Assembly: GCA_033398695.1 (NCBI GenBank)
Contig: CM065801.1
Coordinates: 108,307,170 to 108,371,169 of the forward strand
Direction: 5' to 3'
Source: Orobanche coerulescens
Taxonomy: Eukaryota > Streptophyta > Magnoliopsida > Lamiales > Orobanchaceae
Length of the DNA: 64,000 nucleotides
Below the pieces are notes generated by a model. It did no database searches, had not been told where the DNA came from, and was given only the letters and a program-made list of their open reading frames with translations. The position numbers and the translations under genes are program-made. The number at the start of each line of letters is the position of its first letter. The first letter of the stretch is position 1. Positions 12,025 to 24,591 of the stretch are shown piece after piece.

Positions 12025-13502
12025 TGTAACACCCCCAAAACCGTATGGGAATATTACACGCCGTAAACCCTTTCCGCAAGGATCTACCAGGCTAAACGTC
12101 CATAAACAACCAAATGCTTGCCCGGCCAGGGTCAAACATGTAGGTCACAAGTCGTCCAGAAACAAGTCTAGAGGGGGGGTGAATAGACTTGTTGAAACTC
12201 TTGAACTCTTTTTCTCGAAGAGTGAGTTTCTTCAGCTGATGATCAAACAAATGACTAGGAGTCGTTTGTTCTTGGATATGTGCGGAAGTCAGCTGATGAC
12301 GAATATAAATTAACTTAATGAAACACTTAACAATGTATGCAGCAGTTAGAGTATGATGCGATGTGATAAATAACACAAAGGTTATAGTGGTCTCAGAGGT
12401 GGGGTAATCCTCTACTAATCCACTTTTCTCCAAACGATTGGAGATCAATTCACTATCATTCTCAAACAAAAATAAATATTACAGTGATTCACTACACACT
12501 ACAACAGCTTCCAACCAGTGGAATTCCGTGCCGTTGTACACAAACTTGACTGCCTTGCACCTCTTGATCCGCGATCCTCGGATGCCTTTACAGTCTGCTA
12601 CTTCAACCAGTGAAGTACCCCGTACTCAGGATTTAAAGACAAGAGTGTTTGTCTTCTCCAACTAAAGAGCTTCCTTGAATATGAACTTTTGGATCTGCTC
12701 TTTTTCTCGATGCTATTTGATTGCTTAGGATTGCTTTGTTTGCTTTGATCGCTTAGAGTATATGTTCGCACCGGTGGTTGCTCAGTTTCAAATCTCCGGG
12801 TATATATAGATCACGATCTCTGAGCTTCTTCCTTGTAGCCGTTGCAAATCTGAACAAATCCGTCCGTTGGAGGGAGACTTCATTGTTTAATCTTTTCTGA
12901 ACGTTGCAAGGCTGGACTCCCATTATTTAATTTTATCTTCCGACCGTTGTGATGACTTCTGCATGTGAGCGCCGAATCTTTTGAATATAAAAGGATTAAA
13001 GTCTTCACGGTGGGTCAGGATGATTTAAATAAATCATATCTCTTGCGGGAATCACTCCAATTTGTCTCTTCACGTTGCATGTGAGCTTTAGTAATATTTG
13101 ATTTTTCAAAGCATCGACGTGGACTTGGAGTACTAGGTGTAGTTGAGTAGACTGATGTGCGGCTTACTTCTGCAGTGGTAGTCGTCTCGGTATATCTGTT
13201 TGAGACTTGTCCGATCAGTGACTTCCCGAGGTTCCTCGGCTGATCACAGTCAAACTTCTCTGATAAATTTTAGTTGACCAGGGCTACTCTGATTGGAGTC
13301 GGCTGTACTTCTCTGATAGACTAGATTGTTCTTTAGTACTTAGCCGATTTTCAGCCTAACTAACTTTGGCCTACAGAAGACACTCATTTGGTTCTTCTTT
13401 ACATTTTGCCAATTTTATACTTAACGTATTTTGGCCTATGGAAGATACTCATTCGGTTCTTCCTTACATTTCGCCAATTAATAAACATTTGATTTTAAAT
13501 TA

Positions 13503-14168
13503 ATGACATCATCAAAATCTAAGAGGATTCAGGGGGAAGGAAGAGAAATCAGAAGTAAGAAAAAGCAGGATGTCCCCCAGATTGAAGGACCATCTAGCCT
13601 GAAGAGGAAGGAACCTGTAGATTCAGAAGACAAGGCTGACCAGCCTGAAGGGAAGCAGAGAAGGACCAGAGGCGGCTTCGAACCTACTCTTGAGTGGGAA
13701 GGTCTGGAGCTGTGGTATGTTGAAGATTTCTGCCCACTTGAAGCTATTGAAATGTGGGGAGCTGCTAGGAAGAAGTTCATCAGAGACTTTTATGTCTGGG
13801 AACTACTTCAAGATGATAAACTCTCCCCACAGGAGATTTTCATAAACTGGATGGAAGAGGTTCATCCTAAGCTTTGGGCTGTTCTAAAGAAGTATGCAAA
13901 AGAGCAAAATGCATTTCCCATGATCCCTAAATTCAGAGCTGAAGAAGCACCAATCCGCATGGATGGTGAACTTGATGAGCTACAACTCCAGGAGGAAATC
14001 AAGCGAGTCTGCCTTGAAAACAAATTCAGATCGCAGCAGGAGCAGGATTTCGCAGCTCGAGTGGTGAAAAGGAAGTATGGCCTTGCTCCAGTCAAGGTAA
14101 GACCCATTGGAGCCAAACCATTCGGACTCGCCAAGCACTGCTCAAGAGGCAGAGGAAGAGGCAGATGA
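13503..14168 (+). CDS. Unrecognised 221-residue ORF from SIRE-type 3' region
   Basis: An uninterrupted frame inside element D, upstream of the element's PPT and LTR start. In SIRE-type Copia elements this is the position of the extra ORF after pol, sometimes called env-like. The first seven or so codons come from LTR sequence, so the true N-terminus is missing. The predicted protein is charged and lysine-rich near the start (KSKR, RSKKKQ), then has an acidic and aromatic middle (LEWEGLELWYVEDF), an acidic helical stretch (ELDELQLQEEIKRV) and an RGRGRGR C-terminus. I see no transmembrane segment and no known domain. It looks nuclear or nucleic-acid binding by composition only. It could also be a captured host sequence. 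Expression is unsupported. Confidence 0.4.
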   Translation: MTSSKSKRIQGEGREIRSKKKQDVPQIEGPSSLKRKEPVDSEDKADQPEGKQRRTRGGFEPTLEWEGLELWYVEDFCPLEAIEMWGAARKKFIRDFYVWELLQDDKLSPQEIFINWMEEVHPKLWAVLKKYAKEQNAFPMIPKFRAEEAPIRMDGELDELQLQEEIKRVCLENKFRSQQEQDFAARVVKRKYGLAPVKVRPIGAKPFGLAKHCSRGRGRGR

Positions 14169-14382
14169 TTTTAACTATTTTCTTACTTGTAATTTATTTT
14201 ACGTACTTAAACATTCTTGTATAATTTCTATGATAAGTCGAAAACTTTATGAACAGTCTGTTGAATGACAATTTTCCAGTTGTCTCAATATTAGACTGAT
14301 TTCAGTTTTGTCTTGCACTTAAGTGCAGACTTGGCCATTTGATTTCTTACTTAGTTTTGCCATCATCAAAATAGGGGGAATT

Positions 14383-14476
14383 TGTTAGGAATACTTGTTA
14401 GATTTTGATGATGTCATTAATTTAAAATCAAATGTTTATTAATGACATCATCAAAATCTAACAAGTATTCCTAACA
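14383..14476. repeat. Perfect 38-bp inverted repeat at D terminus
   Basis: Arms at 14383-14420 and 14439-14476 are exact reverse complements of the LTR start, separated by 18 bases. A third inverted copy of the inner part lies at 13478-13522. Together they show that the internal segment of D is inverted relative to its LTR. Confidence 0.85.
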
Positions 14477-15104
14477 AAACAATATAATAATACAGACCGT
14501 TTATGTCACTTACACATAAACACACAGACCGATGAGGTCACACAACTCTATCAACAGGACTGACTAACAACATTACCCACACAGGGTTCGAAATACAATA
14601 CAACGGAAGACTGAATCAACTCTAACAATACAAATAAACTCTACCAACTCTCAACTCTTGATTAGTATCGCAGCTCGTCATCCCCTTGTGCCAATCCCGT
14701 GATCGCTCCCCGAACTGCATGTACCTGGACGCAAAACAGACATCCACCCCCCGAATACTCGGGGGTTAGTAAAACTCCACTGTTTTACTAGTGCAAGTAT
14801 CAAACCATACGAAATGTAACAAGCAAATTGCAACTACGAATTTAATACCGAAATCAATTATCAAAATGTTCCCGAGAAGTTTTAGAATTTCGAACTCAAG
14901 TAAGAGATATTTGAAAAGGAACACATCATCTCGGGGATTTTTAAAGCAGAAATTCTTTTGGATCTCGAGACCCAATTTACAAAACCATTTTCGTAAACAA
15001 TAGGGCCTTAGCCCGATTCTCGTTTCAAAGCATACTAAATAATACATCATTATGAGTCCGAGATCCATATTTAAAATGTTACCCGAACAATCACTGCTAC
15101 ACGA

Positions 15105-15482
15105 TCATTGTTCGTACACATCATGTACCGAACTCCGGAGGCCTCGACGGACCTTACCCGGACCACACACATTGTTCGTACACATCATGTACCGAACTCC
15201 GGAGGCCTCAACGGACCCTACCCGGCCACACACAATGTTCGTACACATCATGTACCGAACTCCGGAGGCCTCAACGGACCCTACCCGGCCACAACATCGT
15301 TCGTACACATCATGTACCGAACTCCAGAGGCCTCGTCAGACCCTACCTGGATCACACACCTTGTCCGTACACGTCATGTACCGGACTCCAGAGGCCTCGA
15401 CTGACCCTACCCGGATCACACACTTTGTTCGTACACATCATGTACCGAACTCCAGAGGCCTCGTCAGACCCTACCTGGAACA
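15105..15482. repeat. 62-bp tandem repeat, six units, in C 3' LTR
   Basis: Units share ttcgtacacatcatgtaccg, then aactcc(g/a)gaggcctc and a gacc(c)tacc(c/t)gg end. They contain the ggcctc/ggtccg cassette also tandemly repeated in LTRs A and E and, more loosely, F. The matching array in the other LTR is 20930-21302. Confidence 0.9.
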
Positions 15483-16489
15483 CACACACATCGACACGAC
15501 ACAATTCATGATCATTAAATGTCAAGCCATTCCACATTACACTGAAATGTTCAATCAAGTATGTAAACCAAAACAACACATATATCATGATCATCACAAC
15601 GACTCTTAACCAACATAACACACATTCGGTACACAGTACATTGAACAACCACGTGTACAACCATCTCATATGTACATCGCAATCCTGCACAAATGGCACG
15701 ACGCCTAACACGGGTACCAATATATCACTATTATCACAGAGCCTTCAAATTTCGGAAAACACAACCAACTCAAACGGAACATATTTACGGAGGCAAGCAA
15801 AATCGTCATACATATCATACGTAATTAATATTCACAAGATACAAGTCGTATAATAAGATACTTGCCTTAATAACCGCTACCAAACGTTCTGAAGAACACC
15901 GTTCGACCGGGAAGCTCGGACCCCGAAGGAGACAACGAACGGAAGGGTTCCGACTCGAGTTCTACACAAGAATTCGACCCTAACAACATAAATTTAATAA
16001 ATCATCGATCAAACGAGGAAGAATAATCGTAGAACGCCCGAAAACCCCCCTATGACATTTTACCGGACACCTTCAAGGCGTCGGTCAAGAACTCGACCAA
16101 AATAACGAATCGATACGATCCGACCATGGGTTAACAAGGGAAATGATACAATACATCCTAATAATTATCAATCCATCACAATCTTAAGTTAAATTGGATT
16201 AACCGGGCGGAATCGAACAAAATACCCAAAAATCCCCAATGATCCAAAAGGGAGGGTTTCAAGAAATAATACCTTTGGAGATTCAAGTACTAAGATCCGT
16301 AGAACACGCGTTAGATTGATTGCCCGAGCCTTACAACCGAAGAAAAATGGTGAAAATCGACCCCCCGGATGAAGAAAGCTTGAGAGTTCTCCCCCCCCTT
16401 AGTTCTCTCTCTCTCTCGCGCAGAGAAAATGGAGAAGAAATCGGCCGATTTCGTCTAATAAAGACGAATTTGCACAGTTGACCGCTTCG

Positions 16490-16765
16490 TGTGCCGCGGC
16501 ACAGCCGAGGTGTCTTTGCGGCCGAAAAATTTACTCCTGTGTTTCGCGTTGTGCGCGGCACGGCTGCGTGTGCCGGCACCCGATCTGTCGGGTTTAGGTC
16601 GCAGAAGACACTCGAGTGTGCCGCGGCACCGGACAGTGTGCCGCGGCGGCACTGCTTGTGCCGCGGCACCGGATGGTTGTGCCGCGGCACACAGTACAGT
16701 TTGTTCGACCAACAACTGAAGGAATTTGTGTGCCGCGGCACGCACATCTTGTGTCGCGGCCCACA
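16490..16765. promoter_or_regulatory. Palindrome array gtgccgcggcac, C 3' LTR
   Basis: Five perfect copies and several shortened ones. Read on the minus strand the array lies upstream of a weak TATA-like tttatta (16456-16462) that sits in the loop of an inverted repeat (ttcgtct ... agacgaa). Confidence 0.7.
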
Positions 16766-17383
16766 CCCCCTATTGGGTTTCAAAATGATAAAAATGATCC
16801 GGAAAGAGAATAAAACGATAGGAATCAATATTTGGGAACCAATAACACGAAATGGATCCACGGCAACCCCGAAACGGCGGTTCCGCACCTGATAACGAGA
16901 ATACGGTTCAACGGTTGTGCGGGAAGGACACACTGAAAGGTACACGAGGGTCACTGTGACCGAGAAATATACCAAAAATGAAAATACAAGGGAAAGAAAA
17001 GTACCGGATATTACAGAGACAACAATTACAGATACGGATACCCGTAACTTTGGGCAAATTACAAAATGGCCCAGAACGCCCGGAAATCACGATACGTGAT
17101 CGAAAAACCAAACCGAAGATCACAACACGTCCAACAAAGTTAAACAGACTTGCGGGAAACTCGAAACAGCAGTTTCGGACGAGATTCACAAGAATCGAAC
17201 TCAAGTGCGGAAAAGTCGCTAAAAAGCACGGAACTCAACAAAACAACACCGAAACGAACTCGGATGACAAAAAGTGTAGAATTAATCATTCTCGAAATGA
17301 CGAAACGGTCATGAGCGAGTCGTCAAAACGGACTTCGGCCGAAAAAAGAAATTTACCGAAAATCAAAAATTGCGGATATTACA

Positions 17384-20194
17384 TTCTACCCTCCTTAAAA
17401 GAAGTTTCGTCCCGAAACATAAAACAAGTAGGGAGAAGAAATATCCCGCCTGGAAAAACTCAACGAGATACTCAAGAAGTGCGTAACTCATGCCCAACGG
17501 CGAAACGTTACAAGCAACGCAACGGAATATACGGCGTGAAAACACGCTCCACGACGACCAACACGACGCCCCCGGTATAGACATAATAAAATCAACAAGT
17601 GACAAGCGTCATCAAACAGATAATACAATCGAGTCGATTATCTGAACAATCGTAAAACACAACGAACAAAAATCAATACGATTGACCAACCCAACGGTTC
17701 ATCAATCAAAACGCGAGCCAAACGCTGAACAAATACGGAATTCCACCGCCCAAGGGTTGGAAGATCGAAACGAGGCTAATTTCTCGAACATAAGGAAATT
17801 ACGAAGGAGTCTGGACGTTCAACAATCATGAATCGAGATCAACAAAAAAAACCGAACAATCAATGATCAACCATAACGATCGAGTCAACAAAAATCGAAT
17901 AATCATGTTCGGATCACGAAGAACAATAAGGTTCAACCGACAACTCCGAAGTTCACATCTCGACTCGAGACAAAACATGATCCGGTGAAAACAACAAGAT
18001 GTGCACCCACATCAGATCCACAGGAAAGGGAATAGCAATTGAAAAAAAATCACAACGACAAACGAGTTATTCCGAAACAATACCACACTCGTTCGATCAA
18101 CAAAAGCAAGGGGTAGGACAAGCTCAGAAAATGTCAACGAACATAACCGAGTCAACAGAGTCGAAAATACAGAGGTTCAAAATCCAATCCACTTCGAATA
18201 AGAGAACTAATAAAACCAGATGATGTCACTTCCGAACAAGGTTCACAAGAATCGAACCGAACTCGAAAAAAAGTCACAGCGATAACCAGATCGACCCACA
18301 ATAGGATCACAGCTCGTTCGAGCAGCGAAACCGAATCTGAGAACAAGTTCGAAAGTATCAACGAACACGAGCGAGTCGATAGAATTGAGAAAGAGAAAAT
18401 GCAGGGGGCAAAAATAATACGGCTATTATGTTCGACCTCTTCAAAAAAAGAAGTGTCGTTCCCGAAACTCACAACACGAAATCAAGGTGACAACACAACA
18501 AGAATCCGACAGAAACTTCTCCCATGGGCCTCTTAGAGCCGATTAGATAAGCTGTCTTTGAGCGCGAACTCCGAAAGTCTTGGTAGTCAAATCGCAAAAC
18601 TGAATTCGGTGTCCCTCGAGTCCACACTTGAAATGTGTTACTGACGAGAAGGACAATTTACATGTGCATGCCCCGGCACATCACGGTTGAAACGCCTCGA
18701 CTCGGCATACCGAAAATACAAATGATAAATACAATGGGGCATAACGTCGCAAAACAACATAGCGGAGATGCCAACTCAGCACAACAAGGAATCATAATAC
18801 ATATCATATACAACGATTATCATCGTAAAATAATACACACAAACACTACAGCAACGACGGTATCGTTCGGCGACCTCAACGGCCCGAACAATAACCAGCA
18901 CATAATTACAAACATTGTGAAACAATCACATATGCACACGAACGTACAAACCCAAGCTTTAACAGCTCACACAGGTGCGATAACACGCAAGCCACCACGA
19001 AATGACAACATAAAGGATCGTCATCACACCTCCCACAAGGGCTAGCAAAATATATGCGTGGCGAACGACTCGACGCTCACGCCACCAATTCAATCACAAT
19101 TCGGGGTTAACACCGTAACGAAAGTTCAAAAACCATACACGCATTTCCGGTCCGCAAAAAGGAATGATAAGTTTTAAAACGAAAACCACCTTTTGAAAAC
19201 AGTTTGGAAACAACAGTTGATCTTGAGTATCATTTTACAAAAAAGTAGTACAAACACCATTATCGAGACTTTGAAAATCATCTTGCGTTTGAACAAAAAT
19301 GAGGACACCTTTCCTTTAGTGAAAAACTTTCAAAAATATTCGACCCTTGGGTCTAAACAACTGCATTTGAAAATATCTCAAAATATTTTTGGTCCTCAAC
19401 CGGAAAATTTTTGAAATGTATTGCGGCATTAGAAAACACCTTGAAAACACCGCAAGAAAATAATTCGTTTTAAAAGTACGTCTCGAATTTCAATTTTCTA
19501 AGATACTCAAGGTTTTCAAAAATAATTCAATGGGCTAGCACGCCCAAAAATTTCAGGTAATTACACGGGACAATATAGCGCCGAGGGTCCCGCGCCGGAA
19601 CACACAATGCTAAAAACCTTTTATAAGCTAACAAAAAGGCCGATGACGGTAATATTTCAAAAATTCACAAAATCCGTTTACAAAATACTAAATTCCGTCA
19701 TAAGAATTTCGCCAAAATGATCGAGGCCATAATGCCAAAACTCGGTTAAGGGAATTGGTTTTGAAATAAAACTCGATCGGTAAAATACCGAAAGCCATTA
19801 CAAAAGAACTCACGCAGCGGATAAAAGAAATAAAATCAAACATGCACAAGACAAAGAACACTACTCCTCATATGAACGAAAAATGGGAGTCAAATGATCA
19901 CATATCACGAAATCAAAATCCATAAGAGGATTCCGTCAATTGACTCATAATCATAAAAATAGCTCGTGTCACACGAGGCACAACACAAAGAAGGGAGACT
20001 TACATCCACAGGCCGTACGGAGATGACGGTCGCCCACGATACTAATCTCATCCGACAACATATCCGACACGTCGTGACTACGCACAACTCAACTTGTCAC
20101 CTGACGACTCGAACGACAAGACAACACATTACTCGACAAACCACGACTGACTCGACCCGGCTAGGTTTCCACAACCTAAGCTCGATACCATAAA
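17384..20194 (-). other. Element C internal region, non-coding
   Basis: About 2.8 kb with no pol homology on either strand. The part nearest the PBS (roughly 18900-20194, minus) aligns with the leader of B (23527-24500), for example the stretch around ttttatcc(a/g)c(c/t)gc(a/g)tgag. A PPT-like block near 18420-18475 duplicates the one at 17384-17420. The only coding trace is the zinc-knuckle remnant at 18590-18696. Confidence 0.7.
18590..18696 (-). pseudogene. Decayed gag double zinc knuckle, element C
   Basis: Minus-strand translation in two frames gives FNRDVPGHAHVNC followed by FKCGLEGHRIQFC. These align with the knuckles of B (CFNCNRQGHVRANC and CYRCGCEGHREKHC). The first two cysteines are lost and a frameshift separates the knuckles, so it is a dead gag nucleocapsid remnant. 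Confidence 0.55.
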
Positions 20195-23100
20195 TGTAAC
20201 ACCCCCAAAACCGTATGGGAATATTACACGCCGTAAACCCTTTCCGCAAGGATCTACCAAAGCTAAACGTCCATAAACAACCAAATGCTTGCCCGACCAG
20301 GGTCAAACAATATAATAATACAGACTGTTAAGGTCACTTACACATAAACACACAGACCGATGAGGTCACACAACTCTATCAACAGGACTGACTAACAACA
20401 TTACCCACACAGGGTTCGAAATACAATACAACGGAAGAATGAATCAACTCTAACAATACAAATAAACTCTACCAACTCTCAACTCTTGATTAGTATCGCA
20501 GCTCGTCATCCCCTTGTGCCAATCTGGATTGCTCCCCGAACTGCATGTACACGACGCAAAGCAGACATCCACCCCGAATACTCGGGGTTAGTAAACTCCT
20601 TTGTTTTACTAGTGCAAGTATCAAACCATACGAAATGTAACAAGCAAATTGCAACTACGAATTTAATACCGAAATCAATTATCAAAATGTTCCCGAGAAG
20701 TTTTAGAATTTCGAACTCAAGTAAGAGATATTTGAAAAGGAACACATCATCTCGGGGATTTTTAAAGCAGAAATTGTTTTGGATCTCGAGTCCCAATTTA
20801 CAAAACCCTTTTCGTAAACAATAGGGTCTTAGCCCGATTCTCGTTTCAAAGCATACTAAATAATACATCATTATGAGTCCGAGATCCATATTTAAAATGT
20901 TACCCGAACAATCACTGCTACACGATCATTGTTCGTACACATCATGTACCGAACTCGGAGGCCTCGCGGACCTTACCCGGACCACACACATTGTTCGTAC
21001 ACATCATGTACCGAACTCCGGAGGCCTCAACGGACCCTACCCGGCCCCACACACTGTTCGTACACATCATGTACCGAACTCCGGAGGCCTCAACGGACCC
21101 TACCCGGCCACAACATCATTCGTACACATCATGTACCGAACTCCAGAGGCCTCGTCAGACCCTACCTGGATCACACACCTTGTCCGTACACGTCATGTAC
21201 CGGACTCCAGAGGCCTCGTCAGACCCTACCTGGATCACACACTTTGTTCGTACACATCATGTACCGAACTCCAGAGGCCTCGTCAGACCCTACCTGGAAC
21301 ACACACACATCGACACGACACAATTCATAATCATTAAATGTCAAGCCATTCCACATTACACTGAAATGTTCAATCAAGTATGTAAACCAAAACAACACAT
21401 ATATCATCATCATCACAACGACTCTTAACCAACATAACACACATTCGGTACACAGTACATTGAACAACCACGTGTACAACCATCTCATATGTACATCGTA
21501 ATCCTGCACAAATGGCACGACGCCTAACACGGGTACCAATATATCACTATTATCACAGAGCCTTCAAATTTCAGAAAACACAACCAACTCAAACGGAACA
21601 TATTTACGGAGGCAAGCAAAATCGTCATACATATCATACGTAATTAATATTCACAAGATACAAGTCGTATAATAAGATACTTGCCTTAATAACCGCTACC
21701 AAACGTTCTGAAGAACACCGTTCGACCGGGAAGCTCGGACCCCGAAGGAGACAACGAACGGAAGGGTTCCGACTCGAGTTCTTCACAAGAATTCGACCCT
21801 AACAACATAAATTCAATAAATCATCGATCAAACGAGGAAGAATAATCGTAGAACGCCCGAAAACCCCCCTATGACATTTTACCGGACACCTTCAAGGCGT
21901 CGGTCAAGAACTCGACCAAAATAACGAATCGATACGATCCGACCATGGGTTAGCAAGGGAAATGATACAATACATCCTAATAATCATCAATCCATCACAA
22001 TCTTAAGTTAAATTGGATTAACCGGGCGGAATCGAACAAAATACCCAAAATCCCCAATGATCCAAAAGGGAGGGTTTCAAGAAATAATACCTTTGGAGAT
22101 TCAAGTACTAAGATCCGTAGAACACGCGTTAGATTGATTGCCCGAGCCTTACAACCGAAGAAAAATGGTGAAAATCGACCCCCCGAATGAAGAAAGCTTT
22201 AGAGTTCTCCCCCTTAGTTCTCTCTCTCTCTCGCGCAGAGAAAATGGAGAAGAAATTGGCCTATTTCGTCTAATAAAGACGAATTTGCACAGTTGACCGC
22301 TTCGTGTGCCGCGGCACAGCCGAGGTGTGCTGCGGCACAGGCCGAAAATTTACTCCTGTGTTTCGCGTTGTGCGCGCTGACTGCGTGCCGCGGCACCGAT
22401 CTGATCGGGTTTAGGTCGCGAAGACACTCGAGTGTGCCGCGGCACCGGACAGTGTGCGCGGCTGCTCGGCACCGTGCCGCGGCACGGATGGGTGTGCCGC
22501 GGCTGCAGTCTGATTTGTTCGACCAACAATCGAAGGAATTTGTGTGCCGCGGCACGCACATCTTGTGCCGCGGCCCACACCCCCTATTGGGTTTCAAAAT
22601 GATAAAAATGATCCGGAAAGAGAATAAAACGATAGGAATCAATATTTGGGAACCAATAACACGAAATGGATCCACACCAACCCCGAAACGGCGGTTCCGC
22701 ACCACAATAACGAGAATACAGTTCAACAGTTGACAGGAAGGACACACTGAAAGGTACACGAGGGTCACTGTGACCGAGAAATATACCAAAAATGAAAATA
22801 CAAGGGAAAGAAAAGTACCGGATATTACAGAGACAACAATTACAGATACGGATACCCGTAACTTTGGGCAAATTACAAAATGGCCCAGAACGCCCGGAAA
22901 TCACGATACGTGATCGAAAAACCAAACCGAAGATCACAACACGTCCAACAAAGTTAAACGGACTTGCGGGAAACTCGAAACAGCAGTTTCGGACGAGATT
23001 CGCAAGAATCGAACTCAAGTGCGGAAAAGTCGCTAAAAAGCACGGAACTCAACAAAACAACACCGAAACGAACTCGGATGACAAAAAGTGTAGAATTAAT

Positions 23101-23197
23101 CATTCTCGAAATGACGAAACGGTCATGAGCGAGTCGTCAAAACGGACTTCGGCCGAAAAAAGAAATTTACCGAAAATCGAAAATTGCGGATATTACA
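20195..23197 (-). repeat. Element C 5' LTR
   Basis: Uninterrupted 3003-bp LTR and reference for the other C copy. Hairpin 20233-20257; six-unit 62-bp tandem repeat 20930-21302; palindrome array 22302-22580. In its R/U5 part the minus strand carries ctccaaag/gtatt (about 22090) and aaggcaagtatctt (about 21680), both splice-donor-like. Confidence 0.9.
22302..22580. promoter_or_regulatory. Palindrome array gtgccgcggcac, C 5' LTR
   Basis: Five perfect palindromes with intervening degraded copies (gtgctgcggcac, gtgcgcggctg). It differs from the paired array at 16490-16765 by many small indels. Confidence 0.7.
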
Positions 23198-23202
23198 GAT
23201 GC

Positions 23203-23526
23203 TAATTACACCAGAGTCATAGTCTTTTCTTTTGTATCATTTTGGTCGGTATTTCTTTGTCGTTCGAGTATTCACCCTTGCATGGGTGTAGTTATCATTT
23301 ATTAAATTGAGTTGTCATTCTTTTCTATGTTCAAGTTTATTGTGGTCATTGTAATATGAATGTCGTTAGTTTCTGAATTGGTTTATGACCTTGTCGGTCT
23401 GTTTTCTATTTAATTTTGACCCCGGTCGGTCAATCATCGAGTAGTCTTTTGGAGTTTAGCCTGGTAGATCCTTGCGATAAGGGTCTACGGCGTGTGACAT
23501 TCCTGGTCATATTGTGGGGTGTTACA
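23203..23526 (+). repeat. Element B 5' LTR, right part
   Basis: Continues the B LTR after the C insertion and ends ggggtgttaca at 23526. The terminal hairpin gtagatcctt/aagggtctac is at 23464-23488. Confidence 0.85.
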
Positions 23527-23530
23527 TTTA

Positions 23531-23543
23531 TGGTATCGGAGCT
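23531..23543 (+). other. Primer-binding site of element B
   Basis: tggtatcggagct, four bases after the LTR end; initiator Met tRNA type. Confidence 0.75.
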
Positions 23544-24591
23544 TAGGTTTGCGAAAAACCTAGGCCGTTGGGTCAAGTCCATGTCTTGTGTAAGTCGCGC
23601 GCATCAGAGTTGTGATTAGTATCGTGGTTCCGACATCATCTTCCGGCAATCCGTGATGGTAAGCCTCCCGATCGTAAGTCCCCTTATACACGTATTTGAT
23701 TACATTGTGCTAATATGCTTAATGTGAACTAGGAATTGGAACTTGTTGGTGATATTATCGTTTTAGGATATTACATGAAAGTCGAACATGTTTATCATTT
23801 GGTACTTTATTAGAATGAATTTATGAATGACAATTTTATCCACCGCATGAGTATTTTAAGATGGCTTTTAGTATCTTGCAAACCGAGTTTTGATATTTTG
23901 GTCTTGCATGTTTTGATAGTATTCTTATGACGGTATTTGATGTTTTATAAATGACTTTTGTGAGTATTTGAGAATATTACCGACTTCGGCCTTTTTGGTA
24001 TTTTGATCATTTTTTTTAAATGATTTTTAGCCTGGTGGGTTCCAGACGGACCCACGGCTACGTAGTGTCACGAATATTTTAAAGTGATGCTTTGAAATTT
24101 TCTAACATTGTGTAAAGCCATGATTTAATATCGTCATGTTAATTGGTCACGTATCTCGGTGGAAAATTCTTTCAAATAAACATTTTGGAAGAAGAGGAAA
24201 GATTTTCAAAATTGTGGTATTTGGGACTCAACATTCTCGAAATATTTCAAATTAGTTACGAAATTATTTTCAATTTCTTTTTTTTTTCTTTTATACATCA
24301 CTCGAAAATAATTTTTAGAGTCGTTATATAAACTTCCTCTTAGAAATAAAAGACGGTGTTTACAAGTCTTGGGCGCAACGTGACTAGCCCTCTTTTTCAA
24401 AAATTTGTTTTCATTAAGTGCATACATATAATGACCGTCCTCGTCGAGGAACTCGAAATTGACTTCATAAAACTTTATGCTTTACGATAGTACCGTTATT
24501 CTAAGGATGCTAACTAAAACTCGGGTTGATAATTGTGGTATATTGTACGATCGATAAACTAATACCGTTGATCGGTGTTATCCGTATTAGT
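23544..24591 (+). other. Element B leader, non-coding
   Basis: About 1 kb of non-coding leader, alignable with C. It contains an extra LTR-tail-like hairpin, gtgggt ... acccac, at about 24036-24056. No gene is seen; the 62-residue frame at 24143-24331 is AT-driven. Confidence 0.6.

Larger units (their letters stand above)
12139..14476 (-). mobile_element. Element D: SIRE-type Copia LTR with inverted internal segment
   Basis: Flanked by target duplication aaaca (12134-12138 and 14477-14481); the intact site is visible at about 20308 in the other C LTR. Plus-strand termini are tgtaggtc and cctaaca. Most of 12139-13522 is minus-strand LTR sequence. 13523-14397 is a piece of the element's 3' internal region in the opposite orientation, ending in a PPT (atagggggaatt, 14371-14382) and an LTR start. 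That PPT context (catcatcaaaa...ggggga then tgttagg) is typical of SIRE/Maximus Copia elements. It is not a simple solo LTR. Confidence 0.75.
12025..17383 (-). repeat. Element C 3' LTR, interrupted by D
   Basis: About 3.0 kb after removing D. Its terminal hairpin lies at 12063-12087, a six-unit tandem repeat at 15105-15482, the conserved aaggcaagta motif (minus strand) near 15860, and the palindrome array at 16490-16765. Long frames over the tandem repeat and the array are artefacts of repeats lacking stops. Confidence 0.85.
12025..23197 (-). mobile_element. Element C: minus-strand Gypsy-type non-autonomous element
   Basis: Inserted in the 5' LTR of B with target duplication gatgc (12020-12024 and 23198-23202). 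Both LTRs are about 3.0 kb: the 5' LTR at 20195-23197 and the 3' LTR at 12025-17383, the latter interrupted by D. Minus-strand termini are tgtaatatcc and gggggtgttaca. The PBS follows the 5' LTR on the minus strand (tttatggtatcgagc, about 20180-20194). A PPT-like purine run (aaggagggtagaa) abuts the 3' LTR. The 2.8-kb internal region has no pol and only a decayed zinc-knuckle remnant. Its leader is alignable with that of B, so B and C are related lineages. Confidence 0.85.

Noticed and set aside
12139..14476. Calling element D a plain solo LTR
   Set aside because: Although the 5-bp duplication would allow it, the PPT and internal ORF inside it, in inverted orientation, show extra sequence.
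15052..15720. Histidine/threonine-rich ORF of 185 codons and relatives in the C LTR
   Set aside because: Created by the 62-bp tandem repeat, whose units happen to lack stops in several frames; the same frames recur at 20873-21539.
16978..17580. 200-codon plus-strand ORF
   Set aside because: Runs antisense through the LTR start of element C and beyond its boundary; lysine/threonine-rich, no domain, and its counterpart at 22792 ends elsewhere.
23531..23543. Possible tRNA gene fragments at the tggtatc(a/g)gagc sites
   Set aside because: These are retrotransposon primer-binding sites next to LTR ends; no cloverleaf can be formed around them.
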